Assembly (NCBI RefSeq): GCF_025457425.1
Contig: NZ_JAMXIA010000001.1
Coordinates: 3,348,001 to 3,412,000 of the forward strand
From: Chryseobacterium foetidum
Lineage (GTDB): Bacteria; Bacteroidota; Bacteroidia; Flavobacteriales; Weeksellaceae
DNA: 64,000 bases
Reading direction: 5' to 3'
Both the position numbers and the translations under genes were made by a program. Every line of letters begins with the position of its first letter. The first letter of the stretch is position 1. The notes under the pieces are model-generated. The model saw nothing but the letters and a program-made list of their open reading frames with translations. It did not search any database and was not told the DNA's origin. Of this stretch, positions 46,249 to 55,136 are shown piece after piece.

Positions 46249-49200
46249 ATGTCCTACGAATACTCAGAAGATCAACTCATAGAGCAAGCAACCGAAGACG
46301 TTCTCAAAGAATTGGGCTGGACTGTAATAACGGCGTGGCAAAATGAGACTTTTGGGGAAAATGGTTTGTTGGGACGAGATAATAAAACCGAAGTTGTTTT
46401 AGAACGAGCTTTGCGAAAAGCGTTGCAAAAATACAATCCGGAATTGCCGGAGTTGGCTTACACGCGTGCGGTTGAAAAAATTGTACAGCGAGAAGCTGGC
46501 AAAACCATTGCACAAGAAAACAAAGCCAAATATCTGTTGCTGAAAAACGGTGTTGAGGTTGCTTTTACCAATGAAGAAGGCAAAACGATAAAGAAATCCT
46601 TGAAAATCTTTGATTATCAAGATTACGTTAATAATGATTTTTTGGCGGTAAGACAATTGGAAGTCACAGGGGAATTGCACAACCGCAGACCTGATGTAAT
46701 TGGATTTGTTAACGGAATTCCTTTGGTATTTTTTGAACTGAAAGCACACGCCAATGATTTGAGATCGGCGTATGATGATAATTTGAAAGATTATAAAGAT
46801 ACTATTCCACCTCTTTTTCATCACAATGCATTTGTCATTCTATCCAATGGTACTGATGCCAAGGTAGGAACAGTGACAAGCCCCTACAAATACTTTTTAG
46901 ACTGGAAAAGAATTACAGAGGATGCTGAAGGAGTTGTAAGTTTAGATACAATGCTTCGTGGTGTTTGTTCGCCTCACAACTTAATGGATATTTTTGAAAA
47001 CTTTTTGCTGTTTGACGAGAGCAGCGGAATTATCGTAAAGTTGATGGCTAAAAACCACCAATTCATCGGTGTCAACAGAGTTTTGGACAATGTTGAAAAT
47101 ATAGAAGACCTTGAGGGAAAACTAGGGGTTTACTGGCATACACAAGGTTCCGGCAAAACCTATTCTATGGTTTTTCTCTGTGAGAAGATTCACCGTAAAT
47201 TCGGTGGCTCGTACACATTTCTTATTGTTGTGGATCGGACAGAGTTAGAAAATCAGGCTTATGATACTTTTTCGGGAGTAGGAATTGTAAAGAATAAAAA
47301 TGTAATTGCAGGAAAAAAGAAAGGCATTTCAGGAAGAGAACATTTGAGGGAATTGCTGAGTGAAAATCACAGATATGTTTTTTCATTAATTCACAAGTTC
47401 TCCATCGATCCTAATCTGGAAACAGAATATCCTTTAATTACCGATAGAAAGAACATCATAGTTATTTCCGACGAAGCACACCGTACCCAAGGTGGAAAAT
47501 ATGCCAGAAATATGCGTTTCTTTGGTTTACCCAACGCTTCTTATTTAGGATTTACAGGAACACCAATCATCAAAGATGAAGAAGAGGTTACCAAGAATAT
47601 TTTTGGTGAATATGTTTCCGTTTATGATTTTAAAAGAGCTATTGAAGATGAGGCAACATTGCCGCTAAAATACCTTAACCGTGGCGAACGTTTGAATATT
47701 GAAAATCCTGCGTTAGATGAGCAAATGGCTGAAATTCTGGAGGAAGAAGATTTAGACGAAGATCAAAAAAAGAAACTGGCTTATCTGTTTAAAAAGGAAT
47801 ATCCAATCCTCACTTCAGAACATCGTTTGCGTGCCATTGCCAAAGATTTGGTTTGGCATTTTAATGAGCGAGGCTATCAGGGAAAAGCGATGTTTGTAGC
47901 TTTAGACAAACCGACTGCGGTTAGAATGTATGATTACGTAATGGAATATTTGCCGGAATATTTAATTGACTTAAAAAATCAAATTAAAAAATCGAAAGAT
48001 ATTCAGGAAGAACAGGAACTGCAAAGAAAATACAATTTGGTTTCCTCCACTGAAGTTTGCGTCGTGATAAGTTCAGAACAAAATGAAATGGATAAGTTCA
48101 GAAAAATGAACTTAAATATAGAGCCACATCGCAGAAGAATGGTGAGTAGTAATCTGGAAAAAGAATTCAAAGATGAAGATAATCCTTTTCGTTTGGCAAT
48201 CGTCTGTGCAATGTGGATTACAGGTTTTGACGCACCCTCAGTTTCCACTGTTTATTTAGACAAACCTATTAAAGGTCATACTTTGATGCAAACCATTGCC
48301 CGTGCAAACAGGGTTTATGATGATGAAAAGGAAAATGGGCTGATTGTAGATTATGGAAATGTATATCAGCAATTAGAAAAAGCATATTCCGTTTATGGTG
48401 AAGCTTCCAAGGGCGCAGGTGCAGGAAACGATAAAGATGATAAAAAACCTTTCGAGCAATTGGAGTCAATGGCAACCGAAATCAAAGAAGCCATCGATGA
48501 GGTTATTTTAATGTTGAAAGATTTGGATTTTGATATACTGACATTAATTGATGCTGTTCCGATGGGAAAAATTGCTGCTGTAAACAACGGAGCCAATGCT
48601 GTTTGTAGAAATGATGAAACTCGCGCGAAATTTGAAATTGCAGCTCGAAATGTGTTTCGCAAATACAAAGCTTTATTTCCTGAGAAGCAAGCAAAGAAAT
48701 TTACTAAGCAATACAATGCTATTGACGCCATTTATAATAAGCTTAATCAGAAAATAAAATCTGCCGATGTAACGGAAATTATCTCCAAATTACAAAGTGT
48801 AGTTAACAATTCTATAGTAATTGACAATGTAACTGCTGAACCAAAAAATATCGAAATCGATTTATCAAAATTAAATTTTGAGGAACTAAGAAAAGCTTTT
48901 GAGAAAGTTCAACGTAAAAACGAATTAGTGTATGATTTAAATAAAGCGGTTGAGCAAAAATTAGAGCAGATGCTAAAAGAAAATCCTTTGCGTTTAGATT
49001 TTTATGAGCGATACCAAGAAATAGTAGAGGCTTATAATAATGGTAAAAGTGAAGTAGAATTGAAGCGGAGCTTCGATAATCTAACAGCGTTTATAGCGAC
49101 TTTATCACAAGAAGAAAAAAGAGCTTACACTGAAAATTTAGATCAACCAACCTTATCAATTTTTGATTTGCTTATTCAAAATAAAGATTTAACAAAATCA

Positions 49201-49425
49201 GAAAGAGAAGAAGTGAAAAATGTAGCTCAAAAAACTTTAGAAACTCTTCAAAAAGAAAAACTAAATATTCCTAATTGGAAAGAAAGCCGCGAATTAAAAG
49301 CTGGAGTAAAAACTGCTATTTACGATCAGTTGTTATGGTTACCAGAACAAAAATATACTGACGAGGAAGTGAGTTTGAAAAGTATTGCGGTTTATCAGCA
49401 TGTATATTCATATACATTTTTGTAG
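46249..49425 (+). CDS. hsdR: Type I restriction endonuclease motor subunit (HsdR)
   Basis: The 1058-residue subunit has an N-terminal PD-(D/E)xK nuclease (RRPDVIGFVNGIPLVFFELK near 155-175) and a superfamily 2 translocase with Walker A GSGKT near 305, the DEAH box in ISDEAHRTQGGKY near 410, and motif VI in MQTIARANRVYDD near 690. A C-terminal helical domain binds HsdM. The frame is open from a TTG at 46210, but the ATG at 46249 gives MSYEYSEDQLIEQA and sits one base after the preceding gene. It appears intact. Confidence 0.93.
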   Translation: MSYEYSEDQLIEQATEDVLKELGWTVITAWQNETFGENGLLGRDNKTEVVLERALRKALQKYNPELPELAYTRAVEKIVQREAGKTIAQENKAKYLLLKNGVEVAFTNEEGKTIKKSLKIFDYQDYVNNDFLAVRQLEVTGELHNRRPDVIGFVNGIPLVFFELKAHANDLRSAYDDNLKDYKDTIPPLFHHNAFVILSNGTDAKVGTVTSPYKYFLDWKRITEDAEGVVSLDTMLRGVCSPHNLMDIFENFLLFDESSGIIVKLMAKNHQFIGVNRVLDNVENIEDLEGKLGVYWHTQGSGKTYSMVFLCEKIHRKFGGSYTFLIVVDRTELENQAYDTFSGVGIVKNKNVIAGKKKGISGREHLRELLSENHRYVFSLIHKFSIDPNLETEYPLITDRKNIIVISDEAHRTQGGKYARNMRFFGLPNASYLGFTGTPIIKDEEEVTKNIFGEYVSVYDFKRAIEDEATLPLKYLNRGERLNIENPALDEQMAEILEEEDLDEDQKKKLAYLFKKEYPILTSEHRLRAIAKDLVWHFNERGYQGKAMFVALDKPTAVRMYDYVMEYLPEYLIDLKNQIKKSKDIQEEQELQRKYNLVSSTEVCVVISSEQNEMDKFRKMNLNIEPHRRRMVSSNLEKEFKDEDNPFRLAIVCAMWITGFDAPSVSTVYLDKPIKGHTLMQTIARANRVYDDEKENGLIVDYGNVYQQLEKAYSVYGEASKGAGAGNDKDDKKPFEQLESMATEIKEAIDEVILMLKDLDFDILTLIDAVPMGKIAAVNNGANAVCRNDETRAKFEIAARNVFRKYKALFPEKQAKKFTKQYNAIDAIYNKLNQKIKSADVTEIISKLQSVVNNSIVIDNVTAEPKNIEIDLSKLNFEELRKAFEKVQRKNELVYDLNKAVEQKLEQMLKENPLRLDFYERYQEIVEAYNNGKSEVELKRSFDNLTAFIATLSQEEKRAYTENLDQPTLSIFDLLIQNKDLTKSEREEVKNVAQKTLETLQKEKLNIPNWKESRELKAGVKTAIYDQLLWLPEQKYTDEEVSLKSIAVYQHVYSYTFL

Positions 49426-49454
49426 TGGATTTGAAAAAAAATTAATTAAATTAT

Positions 49455-49742
49455 ATGTTGGATATCGTTGAAGTTCATGAAAAATTATATTTATTTCTGA
49501 TTGAGCAAAGAAAATATAATTCTGAACTAAACTTTACTTTTAGAAAAAGCAATATTGCACATAGACGAGAGGAAGTGTATTGGTTCTACGTAATGAAAAA
49601 TTATTTAGCAATATCATTTTGGCACTGAATGGATTGGAAAAATAGAAGTCCGAATATTTGTTTTATAATTGATAGCTTAGGAAAATGTATGTTGGAAATA
49701 AATATATCAGATTCTAGTTTAAAAAGAAAACAAAACAAATAG
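49455..49742 (+). pseudogene. Broken small gene of unknown function
   Basis: A frame starting MLDIVEVHEK runs 57 codons, meets a TGA after ISFWH, and continues in frame as MDWKNRSPNICFIIDS to a stop at 49742. Removing the TGA gives one coherent protein of about 95 residues. I do not recognise the family. It lies between hsdR and a dead transposase, which fits a decaying cargo gene. Confidence 0.5.
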
Positions 49743-49756
49743 CATAGTTTAGAATT

Positions 49757-50258
49757 ATGGATAATCAAGGTGTTAGATGGAGAAACAACCAATCATTAAA
49801 GGGATTTGACGGGAATAAAAAAGTAAAGGGAATTAAACGACACATAATGGTCGATAAAACTGATTTCTATTGGCAATCATGGTGACAGTAACAATATTCA
49901 TGATAGTAAAGCCACAGAGTTGTTAATTAGAACTTTAGTTTATTTTTTAAGTCATGTGAAAATTATTCTTGCCGATGGCGGATACAGAGGAGAGATCATA
50001 GAACATGTGAAAAAAAAGTTTGGATATTTAATCAATATTGTAATGAGAACTGATTATAAGAAAACAGATTTTATACCAGGCTCAAAAGATGGGTGATAGA
50101 GAGAACTTTCCTGGTTTGATAATGACAGAAGATTATGTAGGAATTATGAACTCCTAATGGAAAATTCTGAAATTATGGTCAAATTATCCACCATAAAAAT
50201 TTTAATGAATAAAATTCAAACAGGCTATAAGATTAAAAGAAAAAGGTCACTTTATTAA
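49757..50258 (+). pseudogene. Decayed IS5-family transposase
   Basis: Three frames together rebuild the C-terminal half of an IS5-like DDE transposase: SLKGFDGNKKVKGIKRHI, then NIHDSKATELLIRTLVYF with VKIILADGGYRGE, and finally WVIERTFLWFDNDRRLCRNY with ELLMENSEIMVKL. At least two frameshifts separate them, and the N-terminal part is missing. It cannot make an active enzyme. Confidence 0.8.
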
Positions 50259-50278
50259 AAAGTTACCTTTATAAAAAT

Positions 50279-51139
50279 CTAATGAAGAAATTTTTTGTCT
50301 AAAAATTCGACAGCCTCTCCCTTGGTTTCGAATAAATTGCGAAACATTTTGTTTTCTAACATGTATCTATAAAATGGTTCAAAGTATCCATTTATAGATT
50401 CAATGTTATTTTCTTCTAAGAACTTATTAGTATATGCTTCTAAGAACGCAGTCTGATTAGCTTCTCGAAGTGCCGCCCTAGCAGTATCAGACATTCCAGA
50501 TGTATGTTGGGGTAATACTTGCCTTTTCAAAAGATTAATTTGACTTTTTATTTCTTCTAGGCTTTTTACTAAATATTCATCTTTAGAAACTGAAACTTCG
50601 TCCAATGTAGCGACTTTAAAAGTGCCAAAATTGTGTAGGAACATAGAGTAATTTTCTGCCAAAGATTTTTTGTAAGTTGATTCAAGTTTTTTGGCTAAAT
50701 CTTCTTTAAATCTTAACATTTTACCCAACCTAAGGTCTCGTGGATATTCCAGATGTTCCAAAATACCTGTATCAAACGAATATCCCGTTACATCGTCTTT
50801 AATAATGACTGTTGCTTTATCAAATGCTAATCGCATTCCTAACTCAAACATTACATTCGGATTTTTGCAGCTAACGTCACAAATAATCACATCACTCTTA
50901 AAGACGTTTTGAACAATTGTTCTTTGGATTACATTAGTTTCGTCAGCTTGGCTGACAATTTCTGTTTTGAATCCTGCTTCAGTTGCAACGTCCTTTAGTA
51001 ACGCTCTTATTTCTTGCCAATGATCTGCCGTACAGTTTTCCATCGGTGAAATTGGCATTATAATTCCGCAGGTAAGTTGCGATGTTTTGACAGTCTTGTA
51101 CGGTGATTCTGGAAGTTCTACTGGTGTAATTTCTTTCAT
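50279..51139 (-). CDS. Deoxyribosyltransferase/TIR-like nucleotide-processing protein
   Basis: I choose the ATG at 51139: the upstream frame would overlap the next gene and has no good ribosome site, while AGAGAAG lies before this ATG. The 286-residue protein has an N-terminal Rossmann-like domain (about 20-150) with CGIIMPISPMENC, VIICDVSCKNPNVMFELGMR and its glutamate E99, the pattern of nucleoside 2-deoxyribosyltransferase-like and TIR-related effectors. The C-terminal half is helical. It is the last gene of a three-gene minus-strand unit and may cleave a nucleotide such as NAD+ (inference). Confidence 0.65.
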   Translation of the reverse strand: MKEITPVELPESPYKTVKTSQLTCGIIMPISPMENCTADHWQEIRALLKDVATEAGFKTEIVSQADETNVIQRTIVQNVFKSDVIICDVSCKNPNVMFELGMRLAFDKATVIIKDDVTGYSFDTGILEHLEYPRDLRLGKMLRFKEDLAKKLESTYKKSLAENYSMFLHNFGTFKVATLDEVSVSKDEYLVKSLEEIKSQINLLKRQVLPQHTSGMSDTARAALREANQTAFLEAYTNKFLEENNIESINGYFEPFYRYMLENKMFRNLFETKGEAVEFLDKKFLH

Positions 51140-51155
51140 TTTGCTTATTCTTCTC

Positions 51156-51578
51156 TTAAATAAAATATGATTCGATATAGGTCTCCGGATAATCACCTTT
51201 TTCAGATAAAGTATTGTCGAATTTTTCCTTGTAGATTCTTTTGACGAACTTGTCTGAGCTTTCGTAAAAATTATATGACGTTGAATCTTTATAAACTGAT
51301 ATAACAGACATTGATCTATTACTGCTTTTTTCAGCTTCTGTAAGTCCTTCCAGAAATATATTGAATACCATCAACTGATAGTTATTACCATTCTTTTTGG
51401 CGTTCTTTATAATATATTTGCAACGTTCGAAATTGTCTGAAAGATTTTCCCTTTCAAGTTTTAATGTTGCATTGTACAAGCTGATAACATCATTATAAGA
51501 TACTGTTTTAAAAAGTTGTTTATCTTGACCAAACAATAATCCAGATATTAAAACAAATAACATTAGGATTTTTTTCAT
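51156..51578 (-). CDS. Secreted protein of unknown function
   Basis: The 140-residue protein has a signal peptide (MKKILMLFVLISGLLFGQ) and a mature part that is charged and probably helical. No motif is recognised. It lies 16 bases before the deoxyribosyltransferase-like gene and one base after the small gene upstream, so the three are one transcript. An exported protein next to a cytosolic nucleotide enzyme is unusual, but the meaning is open. Confidence 0.65.
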   Translation of the reverse strand: MKKILMLFVLISGLLFGQDKQLFKTVSYNDVISLYNATLKLERENLSDNFERCKYIIKNAKKNGNNYQLMVFNIFLEGLTEAEKSSNRSMSVISVYKDSTSYNFYESSDKFVKRIYKEKFDNTLSEKGDYPETYIESYFI

Positions 51579-51579
51579 A

Positions 51580-51852
51580 CTATCTCTGTTGCTGTTTAAT
51601 TAATTCTATAGTCACATATAAATATACACCATCCTTTTCACTTTTTTTCCACTGCCTATCTGTAACTTTTCCAACCGGCTTAAATTCTTGTTCAAGAATC
51701 TTCGTAAAAACATCGCTTCGTTTCTTACCTGGGATTTCTTCCATAGCTACAATATCTACCGAGTCACCAACGATTGGTGATTCCGGAAACTCGTACATAC
51801 CTGTCCACAACTCAGATATATGTGGAATTCTAAAAGTAACTTTTACGCTCAT
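51580..51852 (-). CDS. Small hypothetical protein
   Basis: This 90-residue protein is beta-rich (VKVTFRIPHISELWTGMYEF, then a YLYVTIELI strand) with an NPxP-free basic loop in the middle. It has no signal peptide and no family I can name. It is first in the three-gene minus-strand unit that ends at 50279. Confidence 0.6.
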   Translation of the reverse strand: MSVKVTFRIPHISELWTGMYEFPESPIVGDSVDIVAMEEIPGKKRSDVFTKILEQEFKPVGKVTDRQWKKSEKDGVYLYVTIELIKQQQR

Positions 51853-52019
51853 TTTTTAATTTTTATCAAATATAATTAATCTTTAGTGAAGTAACCAAAC
51901 CAAAACAAATCCGTTGGATTTACTTTCATTCTTGCTTTCAAAGTAGATAAGATCTTTTCATCGCTTATAACTTTGTAGTTCCGGGATCTTGCAATCCCTT
52001 GAGTTTATTGTAACAAAAT

Positions 52020-52667
52020 ATGAAAATAGGATATGCATGAGTTTTGACCAAAGATCAAAATTTAGATAGATAAATTGAAGTCCTACAAAAAGCAGTTTGT
52101 GAAAAATTTATCAGTAAAAATTTCCGACACAACTAAAAATCGCCCGGAGCTCGATAAGATGATCGAGCAGTTTTAGAGAAAGTGATGAGCTGTATGTCTA
52201 AGGTATGACCGATTAGGTAGTAGTTTGAAAAACATTATTGATATTGTCTTAAGTTTGAGTGATAAAGGAATTATAATAAAAAGTCTGATGGATGGGGTCG
52301 ATACTTCAACCATCAATGGGCGATTATTTTTTAATCTCACGGCTTCCTTAGCTGAATATGAAAGAGAATTAATAAGAATAAGAACCAACGCACGATTGCA
52401 ATCTGCAAGAGCAAGAGTAAACTTGGTGGCAGACCGAAAGGTTATACTGCTAAAACAATTATAAAGCTACTTCTTCTACGGTCAATTTATAAAGATGCAA
52501 CAATGCGTCCTGAACAAATTTACAAACCTTTCGGATTGGCCAGAGCAACATTTTATGGATATGCTGAAATTCTGGATCATCATACAGATGAAGAAATAAA
52601 ATATGGGAAATTAAAAAATAAACGAGCATATTTGAGTATGTGCTATCTGAAATTAGATAATAACTAA
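52020..52667 (+). pseudogene. Decayed serine recombinase (resolvase/invertase)
   Basis: A resolvase-type protein can be rebuilt across frames: MKIGYA-stop-VLTKDQNLD, IIIKSLMDGVDTSTINGRLF, NLTASLAEYERELI and a C-terminal PEQIYKPFGLARATFYGYAE helix-turn-helix. Two early in-frame stops (TGA in place of an arginine codon, TAA in place of a glutamine codon) are single-base changes, and frameshifts follow. It is a dead remnant, perhaps of a transposon that carried cargo here. Confidence 0.85.
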
Positions 52668-52733
52668 AAACACCGTATTTTTACTGATGGTTCTAAACAT
52701 TTTATTTAATAAATTCCCACACAAAAATACCAA

Positions 52734-52780
52734 TTACGGATAACCGTAACTTAGATTTTTTTATTAAGACTATCTTAGTC
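52734..52780 (+). promoter_or_regulatory. Two palindromes upstream of the TIR-caspase operon
   Basis: TTACGGATAACCGTAA (52734-52749) is a perfect palindrome with a 4-base centre. GACTA and TAGTC (52768-52780) form a second. Both lie 30-76 bases before the first gene and could be operator sites or RNA hairpins in the leader. No matching regulator is identified. Confidence 0.4.
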
Positions 52781-52809
52781 GAGAAAAATTAAAATAAAAA
52801 CTGAAATTT

Positions 52810-53391
52810 ATGCCATTATATGATGAAGCCTACCTCAGAAATTTGAGTAGAAATCAACCTCTTTTTGAGAGCGATAAAATGTTTAGTGAAAGTAAAAAGA
52901 AAACTTCTTTCGATATATTTCTTTCTCACAGTTTTTTAGATAAGGAAGCTGTTTATGGATTATATTATGAACTCACAAACTTGGGTTTTTCCGTATATGT
53001 AGATTGGATTGTTGATTCTGACTTGGATCGGACAAATGTAACAAAGGAATCTGCAAAATTAATTCAGAAACGTTTAAGGTCTAGCAAAACATTATTGTTA
53101 GCAATTTCTCAAAATTCTGATTTGTCCAAATGGATACCATGGGAATTAGGCTATGTTGATGGACATACACAATTATGCGCTTTAATTCCGGTTGCAAAAA
53201 GTGGTGATAGTAGATATACTTTCACTAGGAGAGAATACTTGCTTTTGTATCCTTTTATAAAAAAAATTCCCGATAATTTTGGAATTAATAAATTATGGGT
53301 TGCCGATAGTAATACGAAATATATCGTATTTGAAGAATGGCTTAAAAATGAAAATCTATTTGAAAGAGATGTTAACATCGCAGAATTATAG
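52810..53391 (+). CDS. TIR-domain protein, first gene of the TIR-caspase operon
   Basis: The 193-residue protein is almost entirely one TIR domain (about 31-165): FDIFLSHSFLDKE at the start, VYVDWIVDSD in the middle and WIPWELGYVDG with the probable catalytic glutamate E112. TIR enzymes of defence systems turn NAD+ into a signalling nucleotide when phage is sensed. The gene is followed after 11 bases by a caspase-like protease, the pairing known from TIR-caspase (type IV Thoeris) systems, where the TIR product activates the protease. The trigger is unknown. Confidence 0.85.
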   Translation: MPLYDEAYLRNLSRNQPLFESDKMFSESKKKTSFDIFLSHSFLDKEAVYGLYYELTNLGFSVYVDWIVDSDLDRTNVTKESAKLIQKRLRSSKTLLLAISQNSDLSKWIPWELGYVDGHTQLCALIPVAKSGDSRYTFTRREYLLLYPFIKKIPDNFGINKLWVADSNTKYIVFEEWLKNENLFERDVNIAEL

Positions 53392-53402
53392 AAATTATAT
53401 TT

Positions 53403-54353
53403 ATGAGAAAAGCTTTAATAGTAGGAATAGATGATTATCCAAATGCACCACTAAATAGCTGTGTAAAGGATGCTATTAGTATGGAAAATATTCTAGAAAA
53501 AAATGGGGATGGATCTCCAAATTTTCATGTAAAACTATTAATAGACAAGCCAGAAGCTATCAATAAAAAAATATTAAGAAGCAATATTGAAAAACTATTT
53601 GAAGGCAAATCTGATATAGCTCTATTATATTTTTCAGGACATGGATTAGTAAAGTCTACGGGAGGGTATATTGTAACGTCGGATTTTGAGAAATATGATG
53701 AAGGAATTTCAATGAATGATATTCTGACACTTGCTAATAAATCTGAAGCGATTTACAAAATTATTATTCTTGATTGCTGTTATTCTGGAAAATTTGGTAA
53801 TATAGAAATAGGAGACTCTTCGGCAGCTTACTTAGGTGATGGGCTAACAGTTTTAACTGCCTGTAGTGATAAGGAAACTGCAATATCTATCAATGGCTCA
53901 AGTGTCTTTACGTCTTTACTTTTGGATGGTTTACAAGGTGGTGCTGCAGATTTAAGAGGAAATGTTACACCTGGACATCTTTACGCTTATGTTGATGAAG
54001 CATTGGGAGCTTGGGATCAGCGACCTATTTTCAAGACGAATGTTTCGCAATTTACCTCTTTAAGACAAATAACTCCCAGAGTATCCAAAGAAACATTGCG
54101 AATGATTACAACATATTTTATTCAAGCTGAAGATGAATTTAATTTGGATCCGAGTTTTGAATTTACAGAAGAATCTGCAGTTACAGAAAATGTTCATATC
54201 TTTAAAGATCTTCAAAAATTTCAATCAGTAGGTTTGGTTGTCCCTGTAGATGAAGAATACATGTACTATGCAGCCATAAATAGCAAGTCTTGCAGGCTTA
54301 CTGCTTTAGGATATCAATATTGGAGATTAGTTAAAGAAAATAAATTATCTTAG
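53403..54353 (+). CDS. Caspase-like protease with C-terminal sensor-like domain, copy 1
   Basis: The 316-residue protein has a p20-like caspase domain (about 1-220). It starts KALIVGIDDYP and has the catalytic histidine H80 in YFSGHG and cysteine C126 in ILDCCYSG. The last 90 residues (LDPSFEFTEES, LQKFQSVGLVVPV, LTALGYQYWRLV) form a separate winged-helix-like domain shared with the second caspase gene. In TIR-caspase defence the C-terminal part is expected to bind the TIR-made signal (inference). The gene lies 11 bases after the TIR gene. Confidence 0.85.
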   Translation: MRKALIVGIDDYPNAPLNSCVKDAISMENILEKNGDGSPNFHVKLLIDKPEAINKKILRSNIEKLFEGKSDIALLYFSGHGLVKSTGGYIVTSDFEKYDEGISMNDILTLANKSEAIYKIIILDCCYSGKFGNIEIGDSSAAYLGDGLTVLTACSDKETAISINGSSVFTSLLLDGLQGGAADLRGNVTPGHLYAYVDEALGAWDQRPIFKTNVSQFTSLRQITPRVSKETLRMITTYFIQAEDEFNLDPSFEFTEESAVTENVHIFKDLQKFQSVGLVVPVDEEYMYYAAINSKSCRLTALGYQYWRLVKENKLS

Positions 54354-54356
54354 ATT

Positions 54357-55133
54357 ATGATGGATTTTTACGAAGAAGAATTGTTTTTTGATGGAGATAT
54401 TGCTAAAGAAAAAGGTATTTTCGATCCTGATAAAACTACTGCAGAAGAAGAACCCGAATTGTTAGGACTAAAAACTAGAATAGGTAACAGACCCATTGTT
54501 TATAATCTACAACAGCTATTTGATTTGGCAAAAAAGAAATTGCCTCCAGAGTTGGAAGTTCAGTTTCAAACGCATAATATATATTTAATTACTCATGCGG
54601 TTGGGATAATGAGAACAAAAGGAAGTGCTAAAGTTGTAGAATTACAGTATAATGCTGAAATTACTAGTTCAATGGAAGCACAAACGATAGATTTATTTCC
54701 TAAAACTAAATTTATTGATCGATTTAAAATAGAAACCGGACTATCAGGAACAATCATGGCAGCAGGAAATTTTTCGGCAGAAGTTCCTGACGAACTAAAA
54801 AATTCTTTATCAGGAACTAGCTTGACATTAGGTGGTGAATTGAATTTAGAGCTTTCAACAAATACAAAGTTTGTTGGAAAGATTAATTATAGTATCAAAT
54901 TGCCTGTAGTACAATCTTCAGGAATTGCTTCTAATAAATGTAGTTGGGTATTAAAACCTGATGAAAACCCTTTACTAGGTGATCAACTTCTTATTCAAAC
55001 TATTGCAGTTCCCAAAGAAGTAAAAACTTTAAGCTACTCTGTAAAAGGACTTGTAAAAATAAGTAAAGGATGGCTTCGTAAGGTAGAAGAAAAAGAAACA
55101 ACAACACAAATCATAAATATAAAACTAACATAA
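54357..55133 (+). CDS. Unrecognised beta-rich protein between the two TIR-caspase pairs
   Basis: This 258-residue protein has an acidic N-terminal 40 residues, a short helical region (YNLQQLFDLAKKKLPPELEV) and then about 170 residues of alternating strands (VELQYNAEITSSM, GLSGTIMAAGNF, LGGELNLELSTN). I do not recognise a family. It has no signal peptide and no evident membrane segment. It starts three bases after the caspase gene and ends three before the second TIR gene, so it belongs to the same operon. It could be a protease substrate, an effector held inactive, or a scaffold; none is supported directly. Confidence 0.6.
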   Translation: MMDFYEEELFFDGDIAKEKGIFDPDKTTAEEEPELLGLKTRIGNRPIVYNLQQLFDLAKKKLPPELEVQFQTHNIYLITHAVGIMRTKGSAKVVELQYNAEITSSMEAQTIDLFPKTKFIDRFKIETGLSGTIMAAGNFSAEVPDELKNSLSGTSLTLGGELNLELSTNTKFVGKINYSIKLPVVQSSGIASNKCSWVLKPDENPLLGDQLLIQTIAVPKEVKTLSYSVKGLVKISKGWLRKVEEKETTTQIINIKLT

Positions 55134-55136
55134 TAT

